A program made the translations under genes and the position numbers. 59,610 bases of DNA from Gaiellaceae bacterium (GTDB lineage Bacteria > Actinomycetota > Thermoleophilia > Gaiellales > Gaiellaceae): assembly GCA_030446625.1 (NCBI GenBank), contig JAUJMY010000009.1:1-59610 (forward strand), read 5' to 3'. How positions within the stretch are numbered: position 1 is the first letter of the stretch; each line of letters starts with the position of its first letter. The notes under the pieces are model-generated. The model was given only the letters and a program-made list of their open reading frames with translations. It searched no databases and was not told the DNA's origin. This document shows, piece by piece, positions 19,697-28,448 of the stretch.

Positions 19697-20610
19697 CCGC
19701 CGCGGAGGACGGGCTCGAAGAGGTCGCCGTCCCGCGCGACGCGCTCGAGGACGACCGGCATCGTCAGCGCGCCGAAGTCCAGGTCGGGCATCAGCTCCTC
19801 CCAGCGCAGCGGAGTCGACACCGGCGCGCCCGGCTTCGGCCGCACTGAGTACGCGGAGGCGATCGTCTTCCCGGCGCCGTTCTGGTGGTAGTCGACGAAG
19901 ACGCCGCGGCGCTTCGCCTTCAGCCACTCCGTCGTCAGCACCCCGGGGTGGCGCTCCTCGAGCAGCTTCGAAAGCCGCTCCGCGAACTCGTGCGTGTCCG
20001 CGAACGTCGAGCGCCGCGTGATCGGCACGAGGACGTGGATCCCGCCCGCGCCGCTCGTCTTCACGTACCCCTCCAGCGCGAGCTCTCGCAACCCGCCGCG
20101 CACGATGTGCGCGACCTGCACAGCCTGTGCGAACCCGTCCGCAGTCTCCGGCGGATCGAGGTCGAAGAGGACGAAGTCCGGCCGCTCCGGCTTGTCGACG
20201 CGCGAGTACCACGCGTTCATGTCGATGCAGTTCATCTGCACCATCCACTGCACCGCCTCGCGGGAGTTGAGCAGCGGGAAGTCGACGAGCCTCGAGGCAG
20301 GCGCTTGCGCCTGCCGTAAAGAGGACGTGCCGGGTTCGCCGGCGCGTCCGCCTGTAGCACCCTTGCGCGGGTGCGTCGTGAACCGCCGCGTCGGGATCCA
20401 GTCCGGCATGCCTCGCGGCGCCTGCTTCTGGAAGAAGACCTCGCCGTGGATGCCGTGCGGGTAGCGCTTCATCGTGAACGGCCGGTCGCGGAGGTGGGGG
20501 ACCAGCGCGGGCGCGACGGCGGCGTAGTACTCGAAGAGGTCGCCCTTCGTGATCCGCTCCTCCGGCCACAGGACGCGCTCGGGGCTCGTCAGCCGTACCT
20601 CGCGCGTCAT
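19654..20610 (-). CDS. LigD-type ATP-dependent primase/polymerase domain protein
   Basis: This 318-residue stand-alone version of the LigD polymerase domain is the AEP-superfamily enzyme that fills ends in non-homologous end joining. Visible motifs are SPERVLWPEERITKGDL, MKRYPHGIHGEVFFQKQ, the metal-binding FVLFDLDPP (D-x-D), TSGAGGIHVLVP and DYHQNGAGKTIASAYSVRP. Between TTHPRKG and VDFPLLN, adjacent in usual family members, lies an extra ~22-residue stretch with three hairpins in the DNA. No ligase domain or Ku is in the window. It overlaps the kinase gene upstream by one base. Confidence 0.9.
   Translation of the reverse strand: MTREVRLTSPERVLWPEERITKGDLFEYYAAVAPALVPHLRDRPFTMKRYPHGIHGEVFFQKQAPRGMPDWIPTRRFTTHPRKGATGGRAGEPGTSSLRQAQAPASRLVDFPLLNSREAVQWMVQMNCIDMNAWYSRVDKPERPDFVLFDLDPPETADGFAQAVQVAHIVRGGLRELALEGYVKTSGAGGIHVLVPITRRSTFADTHEFAERLSKLLEERHPGVLTTEWLKAKRRGVFVDYHQNGAGKTIASAYSVRPKPGAPVSTPLRWEELMPDLDFGALTMPVVLERVARDGDLFEPVLRGGQALGPALRTLRAA
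20296..20374. repeat. Three consecutive hairpins forming an in-frame insert in the LigD-type gene
   Basis: Stem 1 is 20296-20304/20307-20315 (9 bp perfect, loop TT). Stem 2 is 20323-20333/20339-20349 (11 bp with one G-U pair, loop GTTCG). Stem 3 is 20357-20362/20369-20374 (6 bp, loop TTGCGC). The block sits where the protein has extra residues relative to the family and keeps the reading frame. It looks like a palindromic mobile element domesticated in a coding sequence. Confidence 0.55.
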
Positions 20611-21155
20611 CACGCCCCGCGGGTCTCGACTTTGCGGCTCTGAGCCACTTTCTCCAGGAACTGCTCGACCTCGCGCTCCGTCCTCAGCCGGACGACGTTG
20701 TACGGCGCCAACCGCGACGGATACCTGAGCCGCCGCCGGAAGTGCATCCGGACTGCAAAGACGAACAGCGACTCGCGGCCGACGAGCGCCGTGCGCCAGC
20801 TCTCCTTGTTGTCGTTCCAGAGCTTCTCGTCGCCGCAGATCCGCCGGCGCGTGCGCCGCCACAGCCGCGGCAGCCAGACGCGCATCGGCAGGTCGAGCCA
20901 GACGACCGTATCCGCGCTGCCGAGAACGAGGTCGCCGAGCTTGCTGGTGTAGCCGCCGTCGATCACCCACGCGTCCTGCGCGACGATCGGCTCCACCTTC
21001 GCGCGCAGCTCCTCGGGCGTCGCCTCGGTCCAGTTCGGTCCGTGGTTCAGTGCGTCCAGCTCCACGAACGGCACGGCGAGCCGCTCCGCAAGCGCGCGGC
21101 CGACCGTCGTCTTGCCGTTCCCGCTCGCGCTCGCGATCACTGCGACCTTCCTCAC
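20610..21155 (-). CDS. P-loop kinase-like protein (topology modulation/adenylate kinase-like)
   Basis: This 181-residue protein starts at GTG 21155, with a Walker A motif right at the N-terminus (ASASGNGKTT, about residues 8-17). Further motifs are VELDALNHGPNW, VIDGGYTSKL and VVWLDLPMRVWLPRLWRRT, the pattern of the FlaR/topology-modulation adenylate-kinase-like group. The substrate is unknown. The start overlaps the methyltransferase stop by GTGA and the end overlaps the LigD-type start by one base, so four minus-strand genes are chained. Confidence 0.8.
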   Translation of the reverse strand: MRKVAVIASASGNGKTTVGRALAERLAVPFVELDALNHGPNWTEATPEELRAKVEPIVAQDAWVIDGGYTSKLGDLVLGSADTVVWLDLPMRVWLPRLWRRTRRRICGDEKLWNDNKESWRTALVGRESLFVFAVRMHFRRRLRYPSRLAPYNVVRLRTEREVEQFLEKVAQSRKVETRGA

Positions 21156-21874
21156 GGCTTCACCGCGCGCAGGTCGAGGAAGAGCGGCAGGCGCTGCCAG
21201 CGCTGCCACGCGGGGTTCCGCTCGACGAACGAGTCGGGGGCGGCGAGCTCGCGGACGCGGTCGATCAGCATGCCCGCGCGCTCCAGCGCGAGCGCGTACG
21301 CCTCGAGCGGCCGCCGGATGTCGTCGAAGTGGAACGCGACGCCTTCGCGCTCGACGTGCATCACCCACCGGCCCTCATGGAGGTACGACCCGCGGATCAC
21401 GAAGGGTGCGTCGGGGCCTTCGCCCTCGAACGTGCCGGCGGCGGCGACGGGGTGGAGGATCCCGATGCACAACCGCCCGCCGCGCGCGAGCGCGCGCGCC
21501 GCGTCTCGGATCGCCCCGTCGAGGTCGTCGACGTTCATCAGCGACATGAAGAAGACGACCAAATCGGCGGCGCCGTCGGCGACGGGCAAGCTCGACGCGT
21601 CGGCGACGGCGTAATCGCCGTCGGGATCCGACGCGCGCGCGAGCCGGATCATCGTCGGCGCGGCATCCACGGCGAGCACCCGGTAACCGCGCTCGCGCAG
21701 CCGCCGTGTGAGGCGACCTTCGCCGCAGCCGACGTCGACCGTCAGGCGACCGGGAGGCGGGAGCAGCTCGAGGAACGCGTCGCCGTGCCAGCCGAAGATC
21801 CGCTGCTCGTGTTCGGTCCGCGCCCACGCCGCCCAACGCTCCGCCTCTCGCTCCCAGTGCGCAAGCTGGGTCAC
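21152..21874 (-). CDS. Class I SAM-dependent methyltransferase (second of a tandem pair)
   Basis: This 240-residue protein starts at GTG 21874. Its SAM-binding motifs are TVDVGCGEGRLTRRL, VLAVDAAPTMI, VADASSLPVADGAADLV and a post-IV-like ILHPVAAAGTFEG. It is clearly paralogous to the gene just upstream: same length, same ELLPPP before motif I, and the same ending LxLRxVKP. Substrate unknown. It is joined to both neighbours by GTGA overlaps. Confidence 0.85.
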   Translation of the reverse strand: MTQLAHWEREAERWAAWARTEHEQRIFGWHGDAFLELLPPPGRLTVDVGCGEGRLTRRLRERGYRVLAVDAAPTMIRLARASDPDGDYAVADASSLPVADGAADLVVFFMSLMNVDDLDGAIRDAARALARGGRLCIGILHPVAAAGTFEGEGPDAPFVIRGSYLHEGRWVMHVEREGVAFHFDDIRRPLEAYALALERAGMLIDRVRELAAPDSFVERNPAWQRWQRLPLFLDLRAVKP

Positions 21875-22581
21875 GGCTTCACGTATCGCAGGTGGAGGAA
21901 CGCCGGCAGCCGCTGCCAGCGCGCCTCCGCCGGATCCCGCTCGACCTCGTCGTCCGGGACGCGCGGCTCGCGCAGCGCCTCCAGCAGCAGCCCCGCGTCC
22001 TCGAACGCGCGCGCGTACGCCTGGAGAGGGTGGACGTAGCCGTGGAAGGTGATCGTGAGATCGTCGCGCGAGAACGTCCCCTCGAAGCGGCTGCTCTCGA
22101 GGTACGAGCCTGAGATCACGAACGGCGCGTCCGCCTCGCGGCTCTCGAACCGGCCCGCGTCCGCGATCGGGTGCGTCACCGACGCGCAGAGGCGCCCGCC
22201 CGGCTCGAGCACCCGCGCGGCCTCGCGCACCGCGCCCGGGAGGTCGTCGAAGTCCATCAGCGAGTTGTAGGCGACGACGACGTCGAAGCTCGCCTCCGCG
22301 AACGGGAGCGCCGCCGCGTCGGCGACGAGGTACGCGCCGCCTGTGTCCGCCTCCTGCGCCAGCCGGACGAGCGTCGGCGCGGCGTCGAGGCCCGTCGTCT
22401 CGTACCCGCGCGCGTGCAGGTCGCGCGTGACGCGGCCCTCGCCGCAGCCCACCTCGAGCGCGGTGCGCGGCGGCGGCAGCAACTCGAAGAAGCGGTCGCG
22501 GACGCGCCAGTACGAGTCGAGGCCAGGCGTGCGCGCCCACGGGATCAACTGCTCGGCCCACGGCTCCCAGCCCTCCGTCAC
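21871..22581 (-). CDS. Class I SAM-dependent methyltransferase (first of a tandem pair)
   Basis: This 236-residue protein starts at GTG 22581. Its motifs are [46 protein letters not shown] and [12 protein letters not shown]. It shares the ELLPPP lead-in and VKP ending with the next gene, so the pair arose by tandem duplication. It leads the minus-strand chain (two methyltransferases, P-loop kinase, LigD-type polymerase). Its likely promoter is the leaderless-type element at 22588-22593. Confidence 0.85.
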   Translation of the reverse strand: MTEGWEPWAEQLIPWARTPGLDSYWRVRDRFFELLPPPRTALEVGCGEGRVTRDLHARGYETTGLDAAPTLVRLAQEADTGGAYLVADAAALPFAEASFDVVVAYNSLMDFDDLPGAVREAARVLEPGGRLCASVTHPIADAGRFESREADAPFVISGSYLESSRFEGTFSRDDLTITFHGYVHPLQAYARAFEDAGLLLEALREPRVPDDEVERDPAEARWQRLPAFLHLRYVKP

Positions 22582-22593
22582 CCGCCGATTATG
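22582..22593 (-). promoter_or_regulatory. Leaderless -10 element of the tandem methyltransferase operon
   Basis: On the minus strand CATAAT (22588-22593) is followed by CGGCGG and the GTG at 22581. This is one of the best matches to the TATAAT consensus in the set. Confidence 0.5.
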
Positions 22594-22620
22594 GCCTCGG
22601 CTGTGGGAAGATCCGCGTCG

Positions 22621-25236
22621 ATGGCCGTGGCGACGCGATACGTCTACGACTTCGACGAGCCGTCCGGCGGCGGCCGCGAGCTCCTCGGCGGGAAGGGCGT
22701 CGGGCTCGCGGAGATGACGGCGCTCGGCGTACCCGTGCCGGCCGGCTTCACGATCACGACGGACGCGTGCCGCGCGTACGCGGCGAGCGGGAGGGAGCTC
22801 CCGGACGGCCTCCACGAGGAGATCGAGGAGCACGTCGCGGCGCTCCAGGAGAGGACGGGGAAGCGGTTCGGCGACCCCAACGACCCGCTGCTCGTCTCGG
22901 TTCGCTCCGGCGCGGCGATCTCGATGCCGGGGATGATGGACACGATCCTCAACCTCGGCCTCAGCGACGAGGCGGTGGAGGGCCTCGCGCGCACGTGCGA
23001 CAACCCGCGCTTCTCGTACGACTCGTACCGGCGCCTGATCCAGATGTACGGGGAAGTCGTGGACGGGATCGACGGACACCGCTTCGAACACGCGCTCTCC
23101 GACCTCAAGGCCGGGCGCGGCGTCTCGCACGACACTGGGCTCGACGCGGACGACCTCGCGGAGCTCATCCAGACGTACAAGCGGATCTACCGCGAGGGGA
23201 CGGGGCGCGAGTTCGCACAGGACGCGCGCGAGCAGCTCGCTCGCGCCGTTCGCGCCGTGTTCGACTCGTGGGAAACGCCGCGCGCGAAGGTCTACCGCCG
23301 CGCCCACGACATCCCGGACGACCTCGGAACGGCGGTCAACGTCGTCCAGATGGTGTTCGGGAACAAGGGCGACGACTCGGGGACCGGCGTCTGCTTCACC
23401 CGCGATCCGGGGACCGGCGAACGCGGCCTCTACGGCGAGTTCCTCGCGAACGCGCAGGGCGAGGACGTCGTCGCCGGGATCCGGACACCCGAGCCGCTCG
23501 CGCGCATGCAGGAGCGCCTGCCGCAGGCGTTCGAGCAGCTCCTCGAGACGATGGAGCGGCTCGAGCGGCACTACCGCGACATGCAGGACATCGAGTTCAC
23601 GGTCGAGGACGAGCAGCTCTACCTGCTCCAGACGCGGAGCGCGAAGCGGACCGCCGCCGCCGCGCTCAGGTGCGCCGCCGACATGGTCGACGAGGGGCTG
23701 ATCTCGCGCGAGGAGGCGGTCGCGCGCATCGATCCCGCGCAGCTCGACCAGCTGCTGCACCCGATGCTCGATCCCGACGCCGAGTACGAGGTCGCCGCGA
23801 AGGGGCTCAACGCGTCTCCAGGCGCGGCGCGCGGCAAGATCGCGTTCGACGCGGACTCCGCCGCCGATCGCGCCGCCGCCGGCGAGAAGGTGATCCTCGT
23901 CCGCTGGGAGACGACGCCCGACGACATCCACGGGATGATCGCGGCCGAAGGGATCCTGACCGTGCACGGCGGGATGACCTCGCACGCAGCCGTCGTCGCC
24001 CGCGGGATGGGGAAGCCGTGCGTCGCCGGATGCGAGGGCGTCTCGCTCGACGTGTCGGCGCGGAGGGCTCTGATCGGCGACCACGCGCTCGGCGAGGACG
24101 ACGTGATCACGATCGACGGCGGGACCGGCTCGGTGATCGTCGGGCACGTGAACCTCGTGCCGCCGCAGATCAACGAGGACTTCGAGACGGTGCTCGGCTG
24201 GGCCGACGAGCTACGGCGCCTGAAGGTGCGCGCGAACGCGGACACGCCCGAGGACGCCGCGAAGGCGCGGGAGTTCGGCGCGCAGGGGATCGGCCTCTGC
24301 CGCACGGAGCACATGTTCTTCGGCGACGAGCGGCTCCCGATCGTGCAGCAGATGATCATCGCCGAGAACGAGCGCGGGCGGCGCGAGGCGCTCGAGCAGC
24401 TGCTGCCGATGCAGCAGTCCGACTTCGAGGGGATCTTCGAGGCGATGGCCGGCCTGCCTGTGACGATCCGGCTGCTCGACCCGCCGCTGCACGAGTTCCT
24501 GCCATCGCTGGAGGAGGCGACGGACGAGCGCATGCGGCAGCGGATCCGGGCGCTCCAGGAGGCGAACCCGATGCTCGGCACGCGCGGCTGCCGGCTCGGG
24601 CTCCAGTGGCCCGAGGTCTACGAGATGCAGGTGCGCGCGATCGTGCGCGCGGCGCGGGCCGTGCAGGAGCGGACAGGGGAGGCGCCGCTCGTCGAGATCA
24701 TGCACCCGCTCGTCGGCTTCGCCGAGGAGCTGCGCCGGCTGCGCGAGCTCACGGTGCGCACGGCGGCCGAGGAGGCGGAGGAGGTCGAGTACCTGTGCGG
24801 GACGATGATCGAGCTCCCGCGCGCGTGCATCCGCGCGGACGAGATCGCCGAGCACGCCGACTTCTTCTCCTTCGGGACGAACGACCTGACGCAGACGGCG
24901 CTCGGGTTCTCGCGCGACGACGCAGAGGGGAAGTTCCTGACCTGGTACCTCGAGGACGGCGTGCTGGAGCGGAACCCCTTCGAGACGCTGGATCAGAGCG
25001 GCGTCGGCGACCTGATGAAGATCGCCGTCGAGCGCGGCCGCTCGGTGAAGGACGAGCTCAAGCTCGGCATCTGCGGCGAGCACGGCGGCGAGCCGAAGTC
25101 GGTCGCCTTCTGCCACGAGCTGGGGCTGGAGTACGTCAGCTGCTCGCCTTACCGCGTCCCGCTGGCGCGGCTAGCCGCGGCGCAGGCGGCGCTGAAGGAA
25201 GCCGGCGCGGCGCAGTACGTGGCTGCCGGCGGCTAG
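22621..25236 (+). CDS. ppdK: Pyruvate, phosphate dikinase
   Basis: PPDK interconverts pyruvate + ATP + Pi and PEP + AMP + PPi. The 871-residue protein has an ATP-grasp N-terminal domain ([58 protein letters not shown]). The phosphohistidine domain carries [17 protein letters not shown] (Thr453 and catalytic His455). The PEP-binding TIM barrel has [18 protein letters not shown] and the acid/base Cys in VSCSPYR (Cys841). Thr453 is the usual target of the regulator encoded at 18.2 kb. ATG 22621 gives the normal N-terminus; an in-frame ATG at 22591 is also possible. Confidence 0.96.
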   Translation: MAVATRYVYDFDEPSGGGRELLGGKGVGLAEMTALGVPVPAGFTITTDACRAYAASGRELPDGLHEEIEEHVAALQERTGKRFGDPNDPLLVSVRSGAAISMPGMMDTILNLGLSDEAVEGLARTCDNPRFSYDSYRRLIQMYGEVVDGIDGHRFEHALSDLKAGRGVSHDTGLDADDLAELIQTYKRIYREGTGREFAQDAREQLARAVRAVFDSWETPRAKVYRRAHDIPDDLGTAVNVVQMVFGNKGDDSGTGVCFTRDPGTGERGLYGEFLANAQGEDVVAGIRTPEPLARMQERLPQAFEQLLETMERLERHYRDMQDIEFTVEDEQLYLLQTRSAKRTAAAALRCAADMVDEGLISREEAVARIDPAQLDQLLHPMLDPDAEYEVAAKGLNASPGAARGKIAFDADSAADRAAAGEKVILVRWETTPDDIHGMIAAEGILTVHGGMTSHAAVVARGMGKPCVAGCEGVSLDVSARRALIGDHALGEDDVITIDGGTGSVIVGHVNLVPPQINEDFETVLGWADELRRLKVRANADTPEDAAKAREFGAQGIGLCRTEHMFFGDERLPIVQQMIIAENERGRREALEQLLPMQQSDFEGIFEAMAGLPVTIRLLDPPLHEFLPSLEEATDERMRQRIRALQEANPMLGTRGCRLGLQWPEVYEMQVRAIVRAARAVQERTGEAPLVEIMHPLVGFAEELRRLRELTVRTAAEEAEEVEYLCGTMIELPRACIRADEIAEHADFFSFGTNDLTQTALGFSRDDAEGKFLTWYLEDGVLERNPFETLDQSGVGDLMKIAVERGRSVKDELKLGICGEHGGEPKSVAFCHELGLEYVSCSPYRVPLARLAAAQAALKEAGAAQYVAAGG

Positions 25237-25274
25237 CCAATCCGTCCGAGCACCGCCGTACGCTGGAGTGCTCG

Positions 25275-26048
25275 ATGACTTCACACCAGCGAGACATGGC
25301 CCGCGCCGATGCGCCACTCCGTTCGAAAAAGACGGCGCGAACCGCGCGCGGAGTTTCGACAAACGACCTGATCTTCTCGGCGCACGTTGAAACGAACGAT
25401 GTCGTGTTCGCAGACATCCTGCGCCTGTACGTGCCGGAGGGAAGCAAGGTCGCCGACGTCACGTATGGCCGTGGCGTTTTCTGGAGGCGCGTCCCCACTG
25501 GCGCGTACGACGTCTACCCCACCGACCTCGTCGACGGCGTGGACGCTCGCGACCTGCCGTACGAGGATTGGTCGTTTGACGCGCTCGTGTTCGACCCGCC
25601 TTATATGCACACGCCCGGCGGCACGGCTCACAACGGCCACCAAAACTTTGAGAACTACTACAACAACAACGGCATTCGGCACTCGGAGAAAAAGTACCAC
25701 GAGGCTGTTCTGGATCTTTACCTGCGGGCGGCCGATGAAGCGTGGCGCGTCCTGCGCGACGGCGGGATCTATATCGTCAAGTGCCAGGACGAAGTCTGCG
25801 CCAATCGGCAGCGCTTAACGCACGTCGAGATCATTAACCATCTCGTCCAGATCGGCTTCTGCGTCGAGGATCTATTCGTAGTCGTACGGAAGAACAGGCC
25901 GGGCGTCAGCCGGCTGTTGAGACAAGTTCACGCGCGAAAAAATCATTCGTACTTCCTCGTTTTCCGTCGACCTATGCCACGAGGTCGTCGACTTCGAGGA
26001 AGAACTGGCCAAATGGCGCTACGTGTAGTGGAGGAAACACGTCGTTGA
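25275..26048 (+). CDS. Site-specific DNA methyltransferase (DPPY type)
   Basis: This 257-residue protein starts at ATG 25275, preceded by GGAG at 25265. It has a SAM-site-like [15 protein letters not shown] (motif I, near residues 56-70) and a catalytic DPPY (residues 107-110), the mark of N6-adenine/N4-cytosine amino-methyltransferases. It also has an asparagine-rich loop (ENYYNNN) and [11 protein letters not shown] near the end. The last ~25 residues lie in the 77-bp overlap with the convergent gene. The GC content and rare codons (ATA, TTA, AAA) differ from the flanks, indicating transfer. With the convergent gene it forms a probable restriction-modification pair; the recognition site is unknown. 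Confidence 0.8.
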   Translation: MTSHQRDMARADAPLRSKKTARTARGVSTNDLIFSAHVETNDVVFADILRLYVPEGSKVADVTYGRGVFWRRVPTGAYDVYPTDLVDGVDARDLPYEDWSFDALVFDPPYMHTPGGTAHNGHQNFENYYNNNGIRHSEKKYHEAVLDLYLRAADEAWRVLRDGGIYIVKCQDEVCANRQRLTHVEIINHLVQIGFCVEDLFVVVRKNRPGVSRLLRQVHARKNHSYFLVFRRPMPRGRRLRGRTGQMALRVVEETRR

Positions 26049-26841
26049 GGCGCGCGTACGCCGCTGGGACATCGAGGTAGTACACGCGACGCAGCTGCGC
26101 GATGTGCATCTGATAGATCCGCCATTGCTCGGGTAGGCAAATCTCTACGACGCTACGCGACTGCTGATCCGTTTTCGTCTCAGTCAGGATGACCGGCGTC
26201 CCGAGAAACCGGCCGGTTCCGTAGACGCCGTCCAACACGCGCTGATGTGCCCAGACCTGAATGACGCGTTCGCGTGTCGATGTCTTCACGGGCAAGTGGA
26301 ATTTCGGCCGGCCCTCGCCGAGGTCGAAGATGAAGTCCGTCGGAAGCGTGGTGGTCAGGTCCAGGTTGAGCACAGGTAGACGCTTCGTCGGGTTCGTCGC
26401 GAGCCGGACCGCAAACAGGTGGCCGATGAGCCACTCAAAGAACGTCCCTGGCGTCTTCTGGTCACCGCGACGTGTGAGGTCGATCACGGCGCAGAAACTG
26501 ATCGCGAGCGAATAGACACGCCGCGTGATGACCTCGGACGTGAGGCCGCTGTAGTCATTGGCATAGATGCCATCCAGAAACGCGCGCCAGTCCTGCACCG
26601 ACCGCTCGAACAGGACCGTGTTCACAGCGCGGCTGCGGCGGCCGTCGAGCTCGAAGGACACGTACTGCTTGTTCGGGATTTGCGTGGCGAGCGGAACCGC
26701 TGTCGCGCGGGTGAGGACGTCGCCGCAGGCGTCGTATAGGTCGCTGAACGCCTCTCCGAGAGCTGGAGCGCTGAGGTCGCGGACGTTGCGCTGGATTTCC
26801 CGGTAGACGCGCTCGACGGGATCACGAGGCACAGGAGGCAT
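25972..26841 (-). CDS. Probable type II restriction endonuclease
   Basis: This 289-residue protein, with start at ATG 26841 ([19 protein letters not shown]), has a TDFIFDLG segment (Asp169) followed by [12 protein letters not shown] (Lys186). The spacing fits a PD-(D/E)xK nuclease core with a variant third motif, and the phrase PVKTSTRER resembles known restriction enzymes. The neighbouring, convergent DNA methyltransferase supports the assignment. Their 3' ends overlap by 77 bases. Lower GC than the flanks suggests the pair was acquired together. Cleavage specificity cannot be read from sequence. Confidence 0.65.
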   Translation of the reverse strand: MPPVPRDPVERVYREIQRNVRDLSAPALGEAFSDLYDACGDVLTRATAVPLATQIPNKQYVSFELDGRRSRAVNTVLFERSVQDWRAFLDGIYANDYSGLTSEVITRRVYSLAISFCAVIDLTRRGDQKTPGTFFEWLIGHLFAVRLATNPTKRLPVLNLDLTTTLPTDFIFDLGEGRPKFHLPVKTSTRERVIQVWAHQRVLDGVYGTGRFLGTPVILTETKTDQQSRSVVEICLPEQWRIYQMHIAQLRRVYYLDVPAAYARLNDVFPPLHVAPFGQFFLEVDDLVA

Positions 26842-26959
26842 CGGCCGGAGTATTAACGCTCCGCGCGCCGCTCGGAGGTTGCGCCCAGCAGCCACGTCGA
26901 ACGCTAATCCACATCTCGCGCAGCCGTCGCGCCGTTCGCGCGCGACGTCGAGCATGCGC

Positions 26960-26972
26960 GAGAATCGGGCGC
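26960..26972 (+). promoter_or_regulatory. Leaderless -10-like element of the cupin gene
   Basis: GAGAAT at 26960-26965 is followed by seven bases and the ATG at 26973. The match is weaker than others in the series. Confidence 0.35.
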
Positions 26973-27356
26973 ATGAGCAACTACACGATCAAGAACCTGA
27001 AGGAGATCGAGGACGCGGCGGAGCGCTTCGGCCTCGCACCGAATCGAGGCGCGGTTCGGGCGCGACGCGCTCGAGGGCGAGAGCGGCGGGCTCTCGTACC
27101 AGCGCTCGCGCCGAACTTCCGGCAGCCGTTCGGGCACCGGCACGAGCAGCAGGAGGAGGTGTACGTCCTCGTGGGATGCAACGCCCGCGTGAAGATCGAC
27201 GACGAGGTGCAGGAGCTGAAGCCGTGGGACGCGCTCCGCGTCGCGCCGGGGACGATGCGCTGCTTCGAGGGCGGCCCCGATGGTGCCGAGATCATCGTCT
27301 TCGGCGCCGGCGTGCGCGACCAGGCGGAGGCCGTCCCCGGGTGGTGGACGGACTAG
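26973..27356 (+). CDS. Small cupin-domain protein with two compensating frameshifts
   Basis: This 127-residue single cupin has MSNYTIKNLKEIEDAAERFG at the start, then PFGHRHEQQEEVYVLVG (His/His/Glu metal motif 1) and LKPWDALRVAPGTMRCFE (motif 2). Between about 27042 and 27112 the frame used reads low-complexity arginine-rich sequence. The +1-shifted frame reads IEARFGRDALEGESGGLSYQ, which looks like the expected family sequence. One extra and one missing base therefore cancel out. Either the sequence has two errors or the gene carries a repaired double frameshift. Function unknown. Confidence 0.7.
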   Translation: MSNYTIKNLKEIEDAAERFGLAPNRGAVRARRARGRERRALVPALAPNFRQPFGHRHEQQEEVYVLVGCNARVKIDDEVQELKPWDALRVAPGTMRCFEGGPDGAEIIVFGAGVRDQAEAVPGWWTD

Positions 27357-27979
27357 CCGCTCCCGTCGCGATCGACCTCGACAAGTGGGACGCGTGGCGT
27401 CCCGACGAGGTGGCGCGAATCCTCGTAGGCGTGCGTGCGCCGTGGTACGTCGCAGCCGGCTGGGCGATCGACCTCTTCCTCGGCGAGGGGCAGCGGCGGG
27501 AGCACGGCGACCTCGAGATCGCGGTGCCGCGGGACCGCTTCGCCGAGGTCGCGGCTGCGCTCGCCGACTACGACCTGTTCGTCCCGGACGGCGACCTCGG
27601 CGTCCAGCTCCTCTGGCCCTATGCGTGGGCCGAGGAGGCGCTGAAGGAGCACCATCAGACGTGGGTGCGCGAGCGCGGCGGCGGCGCGTGGCGGCTCGAC
27701 GTCTTCCGCGAGCCGCACGACGGTGACACGTGGATCTGCCGCCGCGACGAGAGCATCCGGCTCCCGTACGACGAGGTCGTCGCCCATACGGTCGACGGGA
27801 TCCCGTACGCGCGGCCGGACATCAATCTCCTCTTCAAGGCGAAGCACGCACACCAGGAGAAGGACGCCGGCGACTTCGACGCGGTGCTGCCGCGCCTCGA
27901 GCCGTCGCGCCGCCGGTGGCTCGCCGACGCGCTCGCGCGCGTGCACCCTGGGCACGCATGGATCGAGCGGCTCGGCTAG
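27341..27979 (+). CDS. AadB-like nucleotidyltransferase-domain protein
   Basis: This 212-residue protein starts at GTG 27341 (or 27344), overlapping the cupin end by about 16 nt. YVAAGWAIDLFLGEGQRREHGDLEIAVPR is the signature of the aminoglycoside nucleotidyltransferase (ANT(2'')/AadB-like) group: a GW-x-D motif plus a D-x-E acidic pair. Later segments WRLDVFREPHD and ARPDINLLFKAKH fit the same family. Most such chromosomal genes have no proven antibiotic substrate, so a resistance role should not be assumed. Confidence 0.8.
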   Translation: MVDGLAAPVAIDLDKWDAWRPDEVARILVGVRAPWYVAAGWAIDLFLGEGQRREHGDLEIAVPRDRFAEVAAALADYDLFVPDGDLGVQLLWPYAWAEEALKEHHQTWVRERGGGAWRLDVFREPHDGDTWICRRDESIRLPYDEVVAHTVDGIPYARPDINLLFKAKHAHQEKDAGDFDAVLPRLEPSRRRWLADALARVHPGHAWIERLG

Positions 27980-27992
27980 CCGGAGGCGTACC

Positions 27993-28004
27993 TATCATCG
28001 CCGC
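27993..28004 (+). promoter_or_regulatory. Leaderless -10 element of the 28.0-kb membrane protein gene
   Basis: TATCAT at 27993-27998 is followed by CGCCGC and the GTG at 28005, six bases downstream, matching the recurrent layout. Confidence 0.5.
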
Positions 28005-28448
28005 GTGCCGAGGGAGAGGAACGCGCGCCGCCTCGTCCTCGCGTCGCTCGCGCTGTTCGCGTACTGGCTCGTCGCCGCGGTGATCGCGATCACGCAGGAC
28101 TGGCCGGCGGAGTTCGACACGACGGCTGCCGACGATCCCACGACGCTGCCGCAGTGGATCGTCCGCGGGAGCCTGATCCACGCGCCGCTGTTGCCGATCG
28201 TCGTGCAGGTGTTCTTCACTTCGCTCGCGTTCCTGCGTCGGCGGGGGTGGATCATCGCGGCTGCGGTCGGGCTCTTCCTCGTGGGCTGCATGTATCTGAT
28301 CGGGTACGCCGGCGAGCCGCTCGGCCAGCCCGAGCGCTCGGACCCGCCGGTCGTTATCTACAACGCGATTCGGCTTCTCGGCCTCGGCCTCACCGTGACG
28401 CTCGTCGTCGTCGCTGCTCTCGCGGCCGTGCGCCCGATCCGGCGCTAG
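28005..28448 (+). CDS. Hypothetical membrane protein with four helices
   Basis: This 147-residue protein starts at GTG 28005. Hydrophobic helices lie near residues 10-30, 58-75, 82-102 and 122-142, with a polar loop (DTTAADDPTTLPQ) after the first. No family is recognised. Its TAG stop shares CTAG (28445-28448) with the stop of the decayed convergent gene. Confidence 0.65.
   Translation: MPRERNARRLVLASLALFAYWLVAAVIAITQDWPAEFDTTAADDPTTLPQWIVRGSLIHAPLLPIVVQVFFTSLAFLRRRGWIIAAAVGLFLVGCMYLIGYAGEPLGQPERSDPPVVIYNAIRLLGLGLTVTLVVVAALAAVRPIRR

Noticed and set aside
26842..26955. N-terminal extension of the putative endonuclease up to ATG 26955
   Set aside because: The added residues look like GC-rich non-coding sequence, while [17 protein letters not shown] at 26841 is a natural start with AT-rich promoter-like sequence before it.
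27341..27979. Acquired aminoglycoside resistance gene
   Set aside because: Only the general nucleotidyltransferase family signature is visible, and GC and codon use match the chromosome; a resistance function is not supported.
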